A stretch of DNA of 64,000 bases from DASRDU01 sp046331565 (GTDB taxonomy: Bacteria; Acidobacteriota; Blastocatellia; RBC074), in the NCBI GenBank assembly GCA_046331565.1, contig JAXLQP010000001.1, positions 1,860,001 through 1,924,000 on the forward strand, in the 5' to 3' direction. Shown here in pieces: positions 1 through 8,208 of this stretch. The translations under genes and the position numbers were made by a program. A model generated the notes under the pieces. The model did no database searches and was not told the DNA's origin. It worked only from the letters and a program-made list of their open reading frames with translations. Numbering within the stretch: the stretch's first letter is position 1; each line of letters begins with the position of its first letter.

Positions 1-2
1 CC

Positions 3-926
3 GAAACGCGCGCCGTGCTGGGCGAATACAACAAGAACAGCGCCAGTCCCATCAGCAAACTCTATGAAAAGCTGCGCGAGACAGCCTTTGACCGGCATAC
101 CTACAAACACACGACGATGGGTTTCATCAGCGACATTGAGGATATGCCGAACCAGTATGATTACAGTCTGAAGTTTTATCAGCGGTATTACCGGCCTGAG
201 TACACGACCATTCTGCTGGTGGGCGATGTCAAACGCGATGAAGCCCTGGCGCTGACCAGAAAATATTTCAGCGACTGGAAGCGGGGTGATTATGCGCCGC
301 AGATTCCGGCTGAACCTGAACAGACTGCGCCGCGCACCGCACATATTGACTGGCCTGCGCCGACGCTGCCTTATCTGGTCGTCGCCTTTCACGGCCCGGC
401 ATATTCTGATGTGGAGAAAGACAAGGCCGCGCTCGACCTGCTGGCGCCCATCGCCTTTGGCGAAAACTCTGACCTGTATCAGAAGCTGGTGCTGAAGGAA
501 CAAAAGGTTGATCTGCTGGAAGTCAGTTTTGACAATCAGGCCGACCCGGAACTGTTCGGCGTCTTTGCGCGCATCAAGGACGCGAAGGATGTTGATTACG
601 TGCGCGATCAGATTCTGACCACTTTCAGGCGATTCACCACCGAACTGGTGCCGCAGGCGCGGCTTGATGCGACGCGGTCGCGGATGCGTTATGGCGCGGT
701 GCTGGCGATGAACAGTTCTGAAGCGATTGCCAGCGCGCTGGCTCCGTTCATTGCGCTGCGGCGCACGCCTGAAACGGTGGACAAGCTGTTTGCGCTTTAC
801 GAACGCATCACGCCTGAAGACATTCGCCGCTATGCGTCGCGTTATTTCACCGACAGGCACCGCATCATCGTGACGCTTTCGGCTGGCAAAGAGGCCGCCG
901 GAATGAACAATAAAAATCACCAGTAA
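3..926 (+). CDS. M16 family zinc peptidase, C-terminal part (5' end outside window)
   Basis: The frame is open to the left edge, so the gene starts upstream; 307 residues are visible. The stretch NQYDYSLKFYQRYYRPEYTT followed by ILLVGDV is typical of the end of the first domain of pitrilysin/M16B peptidases, and the rest fits the second M16 domain. The zinc-binding HxxEH motif would lie upstream of the window and cannot be checked. The next gene, 19 bases downstream and on the same strand, is a second M16 protein that lacks HxxEH. This gene is therefore probably the catalytic partner of a two-subunit periplasmic peptidase, as known for M16B pairs. Family assignment is firm; catalytic status is inferred. 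Confidence 0.9.
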   Translation, partial: ETRAVLGEYNKNSASPISKLYEKLRETAFDRHTYKHTTMGFISDIEDMPNQYDYSLKFYQRYYRPEYTTILLVGDVKRDEALALTRKYFSDWKRGDYAPQIPAEPEQTAPRTAHIDWPAPTLPYLVVAFHGPAYSDVEKDKAALDLLAPIAFGENSDLYQKLVLKEQKVDLLEVSFDNQADPELFGVFARIKDAKDVDYVRDQILTTFRRFTTELVPQARLDATRSRMRYGAVLAMNSSEAIASALAPFIALRRTPETVDKLFALYERITPEDIRRYASRYFTDRHRIIVTLSAGKEAAGMNNKNHQ

Positions 927-945
927 AGCAGTAAAGGTGAGCAGC

Positions 946-2463
946 ATGATTCGCAGGGTAATAATTGCACTGATCATCGCGGCCTTTGTGCTGGCGGCTT
1001 TGCTGCCGCTGTTTGCCGCGCCGCAAAAGACAATGAACAATCAGATCAGCAGTGTTCTTGAACCAAACCACTCTCCGCTGGTGTCCTTTCGCCTGCTCTT
1101 TCTGACCGGCGCCGCCGATGACCCGAAAGGACAGGAAGGCGTGGCGGCGCTGACTGCCGCGATGCTGGCAAAGGGCGGATCGCGCCAGCTCAGTTACGAT
1201 CAGATCGTCGAACAGATGTATCCGCTGGCGACCAGCTTTGACGCACAGACCGACAAGGAAATGACGGTCTTTACCGGCACCACGCACGTTGACAATCTGG
1301 CGAAGTATTACGCGCTGATCAGTCAGATGCTGCTTGATCCGGGCTTTCGTGCTGATGATTTCACGCGCCTGAAAACCGATGCGATCAACTTTCTGAAGAC
1401 CGGACTGCGCGCCAGCAACGACGAGGAACTGGGCAAGGAATATCTCTACAACATCATCTATGCCGGTCATCCTTACGGCCATCAGAACCGGGGCCGCGTC
1501 AGCACGCTTGAAAAGCTGACGCTCGATGACGTGCGCAACTTTTACCGCGAGCATTACACCAGAGCCAATCTGGTCATCGGACTGGCAGGCGGTTATCCGG
1601 CCTCGTTTCCGCAGCAGGTGATGAATGATTTCGGCAGGCTGCCAGCGGGCGTCAGAGAAGCCGACAAACTGCCTGCGCCGAAACTCGCGCCCGGCACGCA
1701 CATTGACATCATCGAACGCGAAACGCGCTCGACCGCCATTTCGCTCGGCTTTCCGATTGACGTTAAGCGCGGCGACAAGGACTGGCCTGCGCTGGTGCTG
1801 GCCGCTTCGTGGTTCGGCCAGCACCGTTCCAGCAACAGTCATCTGTATCAAAAGCTGCGTGAAGCGCGCGGGTTGAATTACGGCGATTACGCTTACATCG
1901 AATACTTCCCGCGCGGGATGTTTCAGTTTACGCCTGATCCGAATCTGGCGCGGCAGCAGCAGATTTTTCAGATCTGGATTCGTCCGGTCGAACCACAGAA
2001 CGGGCATTTCGCTTTGCGCGCCGCGCTTTATGAATATGACAAACTGCTGCGCGACGGGCTGACGCGCGAAGAGTTTGAATCAACGCGCCAGTTTCTGACG
2101 CGCTATGCCAATGTGCTGATGCAGACGCAGGATGACCGGCTCGGTTACGCGCTCGACAGTCGTTATTACAATATTCCCGAATTCGGCGCGTACCTGCGCG
2201 ACAGTCTGGCGCGGCTGACGGTTGACGATGTGAACCGCGCCATCAGAGAACATCTGAAAACCGATGCGATGCGCGTTGTGATTGTCACAAAGGATGCCGC
2301 CGCGCTGCGCGATGCAATCATCAGCAACAGGCCTTCACCGATTACTTACCTGTCACCCAAGCCGAAGGAAGTGACTGATGAAGACAAGCTGATTGAGGCA
2401 TATCAGATCAAAGTCAGACCTGAAGATGTGCGCATCGTGCCGGTCGCTGAAGTGTTTGAGTGA
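946..2463 (+). CDS. M16 family peptidase-like protein, non-catalytic subunit
   Basis: 505 residues. I chose ATG 946 over GTG 937 because AAGGTGA sits five bases before it and it gives a clean signal peptide (MIRRVIIALIIAAFVLAALL, cleavage after about residue 25). Two M16 domains follow. At the place where active members have HxxEH, this protein reads GVAALTAAMLAKGG (about residues 65-78), so both histidines and the glutamate are missing and it cannot bind zinc there. The second half keeps the SHLYQKLREARGLNY-type segment of the C-terminal M16 domain. In known M16B heterodimers one chain carries the zinc site and the other supplies substrate-binding residues; the upstream gene would be the zinc chain. 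It probably acts in the periplasm. Substrate unknown. Confidence 0.9.
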   Translation: MIRRVIIALIIAAFVLAALLPLFAAPQKTMNNQISSVLEPNHSPLVSFRLLFLTGAADDPKGQEGVAALTAAMLAKGGSRQLSYDQIVEQMYPLATSFDAQTDKEMTVFTGTTHVDNLAKYYALISQMLLDPGFRADDFTRLKTDAINFLKTGLRASNDEELGKEYLYNIIYAGHPYGHQNRGRVSTLEKLTLDDVRNFYREHYTRANLVIGLAGGYPASFPQQVMNDFGRLPAGVREADKLPAPKLAPGTHIDIIERETRSTAISLGFPIDVKRGDKDWPALVLAASWFGQHRSSNSHLYQKLREARGLNYGDYAYIEYFPRGMFQFTPDPNLARQQQIFQIWIRPVEPQNGHFALRAALYEYDKLLRDGLTREEFESTRQFLTRYANVLMQTQDDRLGYALDSRYYNIPEFGAYLRDSLARLTVDDVNRAIREHLKTDAMRVVIVTKDAAALRDAIISNRPSPITYLSPKPKEVTDEDKLIEAYQIKVRPEDVRIVPVAEVFE

Positions 2464-2530
2464 TGATCTGAGGCGGTCGGTAAAATCTTCGACAAGCTGC
2501 CGGATTGCCGAACATCAGGATTAAAGCAGA

Positions 2531-2569
2531 ATCAGCGGGCTGAAAGATGATCTCTTTCAGCCCGCTGAT
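2531..2569. terminator. Perfect 17-bp hairpin between convergent genes
   Basis: Arms at 2531-2547 and 2553-2569 are exactly complementary (core cagcgggctgaaaga) with a 5-base loop. It lies 67 bases after the M16 stop and 22 bases before the end of the minus-strand gene, so it could end transcription from both sides. There is no long T-run, so Rho-independent function is likely but not certain. Confidence 0.6.
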
Positions 2570-2591
2570 TTGTGTTCTGTGTCGTGAGGGT

Positions 2592-2864
2592 TCAGGACAT
2601 CATCCTGTGATTGCGCGTTGTGCCGTTATTGTTCATTCCTGAGGTTCCGGTGTCCGGCGTGCCGGTGGTATTCGTGTTGCGATCCTGCTGTGTGTTTCCG
2701 GTTGTGTCAGCCTGGTTACGATTACGATCTGTCGTCGTGTCGCTCTGTGGCTGTGTTGCGGATGGTTGTGATGACTGGCTGCCGGTCTGAGACTGACTTT
2801 GCGCATAGATCGCCGCGCCGCTCAGCGCCAGCGCCATGACCATCAGCATAATTCTCGTTTTCAT
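2592..2864 (-). CDS. Small secreted Thr/Asn/Gln-rich protein
   Basis: 90 residues from ATG 2864. This start is preferred because GGAGGAG lies seven bases upstream, whereas the ATG at 2870 is too close to it. MKTRIMLMVMALALSGAAIYA is a clear signal peptide. The mature part is almost entirely Ser, Thr, Gln, Asn, Asp and Gly, with no cysteine and no recognisable domain, so it is expected to be disordered in the periplasm or outside. It is monocistronic and faces the M16 pair across a hairpin. I do not recognise a family. The strong ribosome binding site and signal peptide make it a credible gene despite low complexity. Confidence 0.65.
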   Translation of the reverse strand: MKTRIMLMVMALALSGAAIYAQSQSQTGSQSSQPSATQPQSDTTTDRNRNQADTTGNTQQDRNTNTTGTPDTGTSGMNNNGTTRNHRMMS

Positions 2865-3052
2865 ACCCATTCTCCTCCTCGTTACTGAAGTTTTATTGTC
2901 CGCTGTCCTGGCCGGTGTGTCCGGCCATCCATCACGCAGGCAAGGGCTGCACCAGTTGAACGAACGATCTATATACACTGATGATTTTGTGGGCAATTTA
3001 ACGGCGCAGGGCGGGTATGACACTTGCTCAACAGAAAGCCTGTGCTGATTGA

Positions 3053-4015
3053 ATGAATGCCATGAAAGAATCAAACGAAACTCACCACCGAAAATTGCCA
3101 GCCGCAGGCAGGCTGATTGACGCGGCGCTGGTGCTGGTCATTATCGGCGCGCTGATCGTGCTGCTGAAAAGTTACGGCAACAAACATCAGCCTGGCCCGG
3201 CTGCGCTTGCACTGGCACAGCCGACGGCAACGGCCACGAGGCAATCCGCGCTGACAAAACTGGGGCGGCATCAGGCGGTGATTTTCAGCCCTGATTTTGC
3301 GGCTCCGGGCAACCGGCGTTTTTATGAGGCGCTGGGCTTTCAGTATGACGAAAGCGCCGACTGGGCTGAAATACTCGACGGGCTGAAGCAGTATAACCGC
3401 GCGCATCCCGATGAGCCGTTGCAGCGCATCTTTTTGCAGACGCATGGCAGCAATGGCAACGGATTGAAATTGCAGCAGTCAGCCAGCCGCACGGCTCCGC
3501 GTTCGTATATTTCGCTGGGCGCGTTGCAGGAGCAGCTTGATGGCAGCGGCATATCGCGGCTGGTGCTGACGGCGTGCAATACGGGTCGGCTGTTCCGGCC
3601 TGAAATTTACAACACGCTGAAGCTGCCGCCGCACGATCCGACAGTGCTGCCGGCGACGCGGGGCATCATCAATGCTTCGCCTGATTTCGATCCGGCGCGC
3701 AGCCGCGTTGAACTGGTGCGCCGCACCGACAGCCGCATCGAACAGACCAGCGAGGGCCATTACCGCGAACTGCCTGAAGCGGTCAGACGCGCGCTCGCCC
3801 TGCCTGCCTCAAATGATCGTTTCGTGGTTTCGAATCTGATGATGCAAATGCTGATCAATGATCCGCAGTTGCAACTGACGAGCGAGGGCTATGTCAACAC
3901 GCTGTCGCGCCACACCGAAAGCGCAAAGACCAGCGAAGCCATGTTTCAGTCGTTCCTCAGATTTCTGGCGCAACGGGCAGACCCAGGCATTCCAGCTTCA
4001 GTGCGTGCTGAATAA
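3053..4015 (+). CDS. Membrane-anchored caspase/CHAT-like protein with His-Cys dyad
   Basis: 320 residues. One transmembrane helix (about 20-39) leaves the rest on one side of the membrane, probably the periplasm. Within the soluble part, RIFLQTHGSNGNGL (His131) and, about 44 residues later, LVLTACNTGRL (Cys175) follow the clan CD pattern: a strand ending in His-Gly, then a strand ending in Ala-Cys-x-Thr-Gly. That is the arrangement in caspases, CHAT and clostripain-type peptidases. The remaining 140 residues match nothing I know. No strong ribosome binding site is seen; ATG 3062 is an alternative start. It is not in an operon, so partners and substrates are unknown. Protease activity is inference from two motifs. 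Confidence 0.7.
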   Translation: MNAMKESNETHHRKLPAAGRLIDAALVLVIIGALIVLLKSYGNKHQPGPAALALAQPTATATRQSALTKLGRHQAVIFSPDFAAPGNRRFYEALGFQYDESADWAEILDGLKQYNRAHPDEPLQRIFLQTHGSNGNGLKLQQSASRTAPRSYISLGALQEQLDGSGISRLVLTACNTGRLFRPEIYNTLKLPPHDPTVLPATRGIINASPDFDPARSRVELVRRTDSRIEQTSEGHYRELPEAVRRALALPASNDRFVVSNLMMQMLINDPQLQLTSEGYVNTLSRHTESAKTSEAMFQSFLRFLAQRADPGIPASVRAE

Positions 4016-4053
4016 GCATCGGCGCTGAATCCTGACCGGCCAGGCATCAGACT

Positions 4054-4668
4054 TCAGGCGCGTTCGCGCCCGGCCAGAAACTGCGCGGCAATTTCAACCA
4101 CGCGGCGACCCTGAAAGCGCGCGGCATTGAGCGCAATTTCGTCCGGCTTCAACTGGCCGTTGTTGCTGGTGAAGGAAGCGCCGTAAGGATTGCCCGACTG
4201 AAACTGACTCGGATCGGCATAGGCCGGTGACACGATGATCGCGCCCCAGTGATAAAACGTATTGTTGAGCGCAATGATTGTGCTTTCCTGCCCGCCGTGC
4301 AGCGTGGCTGAGCTGGTGAAGGAAGACGCGATTTTATTGACCAGTTTGCCCTGCGCCCACAAACCTCCGGTCAGATCTATGAACTGCTTGAGTTGCGCGG
4401 TCGGCAGACCAAAACGGGTCGGCGTGCCCAGAATAATGGCATCAGCCCATTCCAGATCAGCGGTTGTGGCTTCGGGAACGTGCTGCGCTTCCTGCCGGTG
4501 CGCGACCCAGCCGGGGTTTGAATTGATGGCTTCTTCGGGCGCGAGTTCACGGGCTTTGTGCAGGCGAACTTCTGCGCCTGCTGACTGCGCGCCTTCTTCC
4601 ACAGCCCGCGCCAGACGGTAAGTGGTGCCGGTCGCGCTGTAATAGATGATCGCGGTTTTGACCTTCAT
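4054..4668 (-). CDS. wrbA: NAD(P)H:quinone oxidoreductase, WrbA type
   Basis: 204 residues, the usual WrbA length. The N-terminal IIYYSATGTTYRLA is the flavodoxin-like phosphate loop for FMN. TPTRFGLPTAQLKQFID and SSATLHGGQEST are the two other FMN-contact segments typical of WrbA. The enzyme carries out two-electron reduction of quinones with NAD(P)H, which avoids semiquinone radicals, and is cytosolic and tetrameric in studied members. A start at ATG 4668 has a good AAGGAG site just upstream. It is followed 38 bases downstream of its promoter side by a SnoaL-like gene on the same strand, so the two may be co-transcribed. Confidence 0.93.
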   Translation of the reverse strand: MKVKTAIIYYSATGTTYRLARAVEEGAQSAGAEVRLHKARELAPEEAINSNPGWVAHRQEAQHVPEATTADLEWADAIILGTPTRFGLPTAQLKQFIDLTGGLWAQGKLVNKIASSFTSSATLHGGQESTIIALNNTFYHWGAIIVSPAYADPSQFQSGNPYGASFTSNNGQLKPDEIALNAARFQGRRVVEIAAQFLAGRERA

Positions 4669-4707
4669 GCAGTGATCTCCTTTATTCCATCAGTGACTCG
4701 GATTCAA

Positions 4708-5097
4708 TCAGGCTCCGCAGGGCAGCGGTTTGAGAAAGGCGGCGGTGTCGTAATATGAACGGAAGCGGCGCACTCGCCCGTCGGCTGTTTCCAGGATGCT
4801 GACGCCGCAATAATCAATCGGGCAGCCGTTGCGCAGCGCGCCTTCCGATTTCCATTCCAGAACAATCTCGCCGTCGTGTTCGATGATTCTGGTGAACTGC
4901 GAGTGAATGTGATCAAAAGCGTGCAGGTATTCCTTCCAGAATTCGCGCGCGCCCGCGTACCCGCGCAGCGGTTCGATCACTGCGAGGTTGCTGATTTCAG
5001 CGTCATCAGCAAAAAGCTCTGCGAGCGGTTCCACATCGCCCGTCTCTTCAACCTGTTGTAAGGCTCTGATAAAGCGGTCAGCCGTCGTGCTTGCCAT
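4708..5097 (-). CDS. SnoaL-like / NTF2-fold protein
   Basis: 129 residues from ATG 5097, chosen because AGGAGA lies eight bases upstream and the frame beyond it has no family character. The sequence FIRALQQVEETGDVEPLAEL followed by FADDAEI, then GYAGAREFWKEYLHAFDHI and a C-terminal FRSYYDTAAF is the cone-shaped NTF2/SnoaL pattern of small polyketide-cyclase-like proteins. Such proteins are often orphan enzymes or stress proteins of unknown substrate. It is upstream of wrbA on the same strand and could form a two-gene unit with it. The fold is confident; no activity can be assigned. Confidence 0.8.
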   Translation of the reverse strand: MASTTADRFIRALQQVEETGDVEPLAELFADDAEISNLAVIEPLRGYAGAREFWKEYLHAFDHIHSQFTRIIEHDGEIVLEWKSEGALRNGCPIDYCGVSILETADGRVRRFRSYYDTAAFLKPLPCGA

Positions 5098-5326
5098 AAC
5101 CGGATTCTCCTCTGCTCTCACCTGAAAACGCGGGCTTCCCGGCCCTTGTGTCAGGAGGGGATGATTAATCATCAGTTTCATTCAGTTGATTCAGCCTCAG
5201 AGTTAACAGGCAAGAGCTTCGCCAGACCACAGCAACCTGCCGGTTTCCGTTCAGTGCTCTGAAATCTGAGCAGTAATTTCCTCCTGGCTGCCCTGCGCGC
5301 AGGAGCTTTTCAAAACCCGCTTCGAT

Positions 5327-5442
5327 TTCATCGTGAATCAAGCGGCAGCGGGTACGCTGCTTGCTCTGGGAATCGGGATACTGATTCATCGTGAATCAAG
5401 CGGCAGCGGGTACGCTGCTTGCTCTGGGAATCGGGATACTGA
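5327..5442. repeat. Tandem duplication of a 58-bp unit (two perfect copies)
   Basis: Positions 5327-5384 and 5385-5442 are identical. Each copy holds a small inverted repeat (GCAGCG, 4-base loop, CGCTGC). It lies in the 535-base spacer between two divergently transcribed genes (SnoaL-like on minus, Crp-type regulator on plus). An open frame crosses it but has no ribosome binding site or family character. The rest of the spacer shows nothing I can name. A role as repeated operator is possible but unproven. Confidence 0.85.
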
Positions 5443-5632
5443 TAACCGTGAAACAGAACCAGACAGGAAGGGTTTATCTCCAGGCCGGTTGCATTTGCGC
5501 TGGTACAAAGCAGTATGGCGACGATACAGGTCTGGCTGCCCCTGTCGGTCAGGTTATCGGGTATTCCTGAACGATCCGGCCTGTGACCCGGATTGATCTT
5601 TTATGATCTTACTCCCCATCTGGAGGAAGCTG

Positions 5633-6451
5633 ATGCCTGCATTTGGAACAGCGGGATGGCCCGTCAGAAATCGCCTGCTGGCAGCCCTGCCCGGCGCAGA
5701 ACTCGAACAACTGATGACGCGCCTTGAACCCGTACAGATGAATCCTGGCGAAGTGTTATGTCATTCCGGCGAAATGATTCGTCACGTCTATTTTCCCGAT
5801 CAGGGACTGGTTTCGATGGTCGCCACGATGATGAACGGAACGACGGTTGAAACCGGCCTTGTCGGGCCGGAAGGCATGACCGGAGTGCCGGTGTTTCTGG
5901 GTGCTGACAGTGCGCCTTACCGCGCCATTGTGCAAATCGGCGGGCAGGCGTGGCGAATGCGCGCTGATGTCTTCAGGTTCGAGATGCGGCGCGGCGGCGA
6001 ATTGCAAAGACGGCTGATGCTTTATACGCAGGCGCTGATGACGCAGATGGCGCAGATGGCCGCGTGCAACTGCCTGCACACGGTTGAGGAGCGGCTGAGT
6101 TGTCTGCTGCTGCTGATTGATGACCGGATTGAGGACGGTGAATTCTGCCTGACACACGAAGTCATTGCCGAAATGATGGGAACGCGGCGCGCGGGAATCA
6201 CGGTTGCCGCAGGCAAGCTGCGCCAGTCAGGCGTCATCAGTTATGTGCGCGGCCATATCCGCATTCACAACCGGCAGAGTCTCGAACACAGTTCCTGTGA
6301 ATGCTACCAGATTATCAAAAGCGAATTTGACCGGCTGCTTCAGGCCCCCCCGGCCACGCCGCTTCATCTGGTGCCAGCGGCGGCGGGCTGGAACGGTTCA
6401 GGATTCAGAACCGGACTGAACCAGGGCCGCGAATCAATCAGGACAACGTGA
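5633..6451 (+). CDS. Crp/Fnr-family transcriptional regulator
   Basis: 272 residues from ATG 5633, selected because GGAGG stands seven bases before it; the longer frame has no such site. The N-terminal half is a cyclic-nucleotide-binding-like beta roll (GEVLCHSGEMIRHVYFPDQG about residues 40-60). The C-terminal half is a winged helix with HEVIAEMMGTRRAGITVAAG as the DNA-recognition region. Typical cAMP-contact residues (RxSAE-like) are not present: the segment reads GPEGMTGVP, as in many Acidobacteria and Proteobacteria Crp-like proteins of unknown ligand. The gene's 3' end overlaps the convergent nucleotidyltransferase by 88 bases. The upstream spacer carries the 58-bp tandem repeat. Confidence 0.9.
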   Translation: MPAFGTAGWPVRNRLLAALPGAELEQLMTRLEPVQMNPGEVLCHSGEMIRHVYFPDQGLVSMVATMMNGTTVETGLVGPEGMTGVPVFLGADSAPYRAIVQIGGQAWRMRADVFRFEMRRGGELQRRLMLYTQALMTQMAQMAACNCLHTVEERLSCLLLLIDDRIEDGEFCLTHEVIAEMMGTRRAGITVAAGKLRQSGVISYVRGHIRIHNRQSLEHSSCECYQIIKSEFDRLLQAPPATPLHLVPAAAGWNGSGFRTGLNQGRESIRTT

Positions 6452-7173
6452 TCGCGGTTGACTTCAACTGAAGAATTGATCACCGGCTCTGGCAGGCGCA
6501 ACCGCTGCCAGAGCCAGGCCGGAATATTCCCGGCGCGCCCCGGACACAGCCAGGCAAAAACAGTAACGACGCCAGCCAGCAATCCATCATCCCTGCCGAC
6601 GCGGTCAAGCAGGCGCTGCCAGTCCAGGTCTTCGCCAGTCGCATACAGCAGGTTGAGAATGTCGGGCCAGTCGCAGCGGTCGCGTTGCAGCACATACAAT
6701 TTGCCCCACAACAGTTCTTCCGGCGGCAGCAGTCGCAACTGCATTCCTTCAACTTCGACCAGCGGGCCGCGCGTCAGCCAGTGCCGGTCAACCTGCGAGC
6801 GGTGATTGGCCATTTCCCAGATCACGTCCACAATCGTGCCATTGTCGAAGCCCCGGTAAATCCAGCCGCGATCATAGGGTGCCTGGTCGTAATAATCGCG
6901 CAGCCCGGCCCTGTTCAGCACATCAATCATCGCGGTGCGGTCGCGCGGCAGCACATACAGATCAAGATCCTTGGTATTGCGCGAGAGTCCGGTGTAGGCA
7001 TTGATGGCAAACCCGCCGCCCAGCGCGAACGGCAAACCGGCATCCATCGCCAGTTCAATGACGCAGCGGTAAATCTCGCCCTGCTGATCGTCAAAGAGTG
7101 CCGTGAGCGATGACTGGTCAAGCACGAGCCGGTTCCGGCTGTCTTTCTGCCCGTTGTGTTTCTCTGTTTTCAC
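6364..7173 (-). CDS. Nucleotidyltransferase-fold protein (AbiEii/DUF6036-like)
   Basis: 269 residues from GTG 7173, preceded by GGGAG at proper spacing; a TTG at 7200 has none. FALGGGFAINAYTGLSRNTK then DLDLYV is the classic minimal nucleotidyltransferase active site: a GG loop followed by a Asp-x-Asp pair. LPPEELLWGKLYVLQRDRCD followed by WPDILNLL matches the helical region that follows in DUF6036 and AbiEii-type proteins. Such proteins transfer a nucleotide to a small molecule, RNA or protein; the target here is unknown. Its 5' end overlaps the metallophosphoesterase 3' end by 56 bases, which suggests translational coupling. I see no AbiEi-type antitoxin next to it, so a toxin role is not supported. 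Confidence 0.8.
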   Translation of the reverse strand: MKTEKHNGQKDSRNRLVLDQSSLTALFDDQQGEIYRCVIELAMDAGLPFALGGGFAINAYTGLSRNTKDLDLYVLPRDRTAMIDVLNRAGLRDYYDQAPYDRGWIYRGFDNGTIVDVIWEMANHRSQVDRHWLTRGPLVEVEGMQLRLLPPEELLWGKLYVLQRDRCDWPDILNLLYATGEDLDWQRLLDRVGRDDGLLAGVVTVFAWLCPGRAGNIPAWLWQRLRLPEPVINSSVEVNRDHVVLIDSRPWFSPVLNPEPFQPAAAGTR

Positions 7174-7912
7174 GATGATCTCCCAGCGCCGGTTCTTCAA
7201 CCATCCCCAGGTTGTAAATCACATAAGCGCGTTTGAGCAGCGGCATCGCCACGTTTCTGACCGGAATGCCCTGCGCCGTCGTGCCCTTTTCAGTGCCGTG
7301 ATGAGCGTGACCGTGAATGATCAGATCAGCCCCCGCCCGATCCAGCGCCTCAGCCAGCAGGTAGCTGCCCATAAACGGATAAATCTCCAGGCGCTCACCG
7401 GCCAGCGTGTCCTTGACCGGAGCGTAATGCAGCAGCGCAATGCGATAATCGGTGTGCAGAGCGCGCAGGTTCTCTTCCAGGCGCGCCGCCATTCTTTCGG
7501 TCACATACATAAACTCCTTCATCTCAGGTTCACCGAAAGCGTGGCCGCAGGCTCCGGCAAAACCGCCGCCAAAGCCCTTGGTCCCGGCAATGCCGAGCGA
7601 ATGACCGTTCAGTTGCAGCGTCGTCGTTTCACCTTCCAGCACGATGACTCCGGCTGATTCAAGCCGCCGCCGCACCAGGTCGGGCTGCCCGGCGTGATAA
7701 TCGTGATTGCCCAGCACCGCCACCATCGGCAGTTCAACGACCGACAACTCAGCCACCAGCGCCGATGACTGCTCGGCATTGCCCAGGTTGGTCAGATCGC
7801 CGCCGAGCAGCAGCACATCGGCAGATAAATGCAGATCGCGCCAGTGCGGCGACAGCCGGTCGTGCGAATCCTCAGCCACATGCAGATCAGCAATGGCAGC
7901 GACTCTAAGCAT
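7118..7912 (-). CDS. Calcineurin-like metallophosphoesterase
   Basis: 264 residues from ATG 7912, with GGAGG six bases upstream. The metal-binding series is complete: ADLHVAED near the N-terminus, LLLGGDLTN, VLGNHDYH, a LLHYAPV segment and the final IIHGHAHHG. These residues hold two metal ions in phosphoesterases of the MPP superfamily. The substrate could be a cyclic nucleotide, a nucleotide or a phosphoprotein; sequence alone does not decide. The start lies inside the last codons of the upstream BON gene (8-base overlap), and the 3' end overlaps the nucleotidyltransferase. The three genes therefore form a tight operon. Confidence 0.9.
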   Translation of the reverse strand: MLRVAAIADLHVAEDSHDRLSPHWRDLHLSADVLLLGGDLTNLGNAEQSSALVAELSVVELPMVAVLGNHDYHAGQPDLVRRRLESAGVIVLEGETTTLQLNGHSLGIAGTKGFGGGFAGACGHAFGEPEMKEFMYVTERMAARLEENLRALHTDYRIALLHYAPVKDTLAGERLEIYPFMGSYLLAEALDRAGADLIIHGHAHHGTEKGTTAQGIPVRNVAMPLLKRAYVIYNLGMVEEPALGDHRENRETQRAERQPEPARA

Positions 7913-8159
7913 GAATGGCCTCCGGTTCAGCAGCCTGGCTGATGGCATACACCGTCAGTTCATTGCGAATTTCGATTTCAGGCGCGAGTTCAGCCACAAT
8001 CAGCGCCGCCGCACCGCGCCGTTCTTCGGTGGCGACTTCGCCGGTCAGGTGAATTCTGCCGCCGCAGACCGTAATCTTCACATCCAGCGCATTCACGCGC
8101 GGATCAGTCGCCAGCGCGTCCTGCAATCTGCCAATCAGATATTGATACTCAGCGTTCAT
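7905..8159 (-). CDS. Single-BON-domain protein
   Basis: 84 residues. The pattern fits one BON domain: an N-terminal helix (YQYLIGRLQDALATDPRV), the strand IKVTVCGG-like segment (here VKITVCGGRIHLTGEV), a helix, then IEIRNELTVY. There is no signal peptide, so it is cytosolic unless exported otherwise. BON domains are thought to bind phospholipid or help bridge envelope layers; cytosolic ones are poorly understood. First gene of the three-gene minus-strand operon with the metallophosphoesterase and the nucleotidyltransferase. Confidence 0.85.
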   Translation of the reverse strand: MNAEYQYLIGRLQDALATDPRVNALDVKITVCGGRIHLTGEVATEERRGAAALIVAELAPEIEIRNELTVYAISQAAEPEAIHA

Positions 8160-8208
8160 CTGATGACCTCAGGTTCATTAAATCACTTTTCAAGTGCGCG
8201 TCCGGGAA

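Noticed and set aside
865..2007. Long minus-strand open frame opposite the second M16 gene
   Set aside because: It is the complement of a well-supported plus-strand gene; composition (many His, Gln, Arg) is that of a shadow frame.
5333..5596. Open frame of 87 codons across the tandem 58-bp repeat
   Set aside because: No ribosome binding site, no domain, and its sequence is mostly the repeat read as protein.
6364..7173. AbiE-type toxin-antitoxin system
   Set aside because: The nucleotidyltransferase fold is there, but no AbiEi-like winged-helix partner is encoded next to it.
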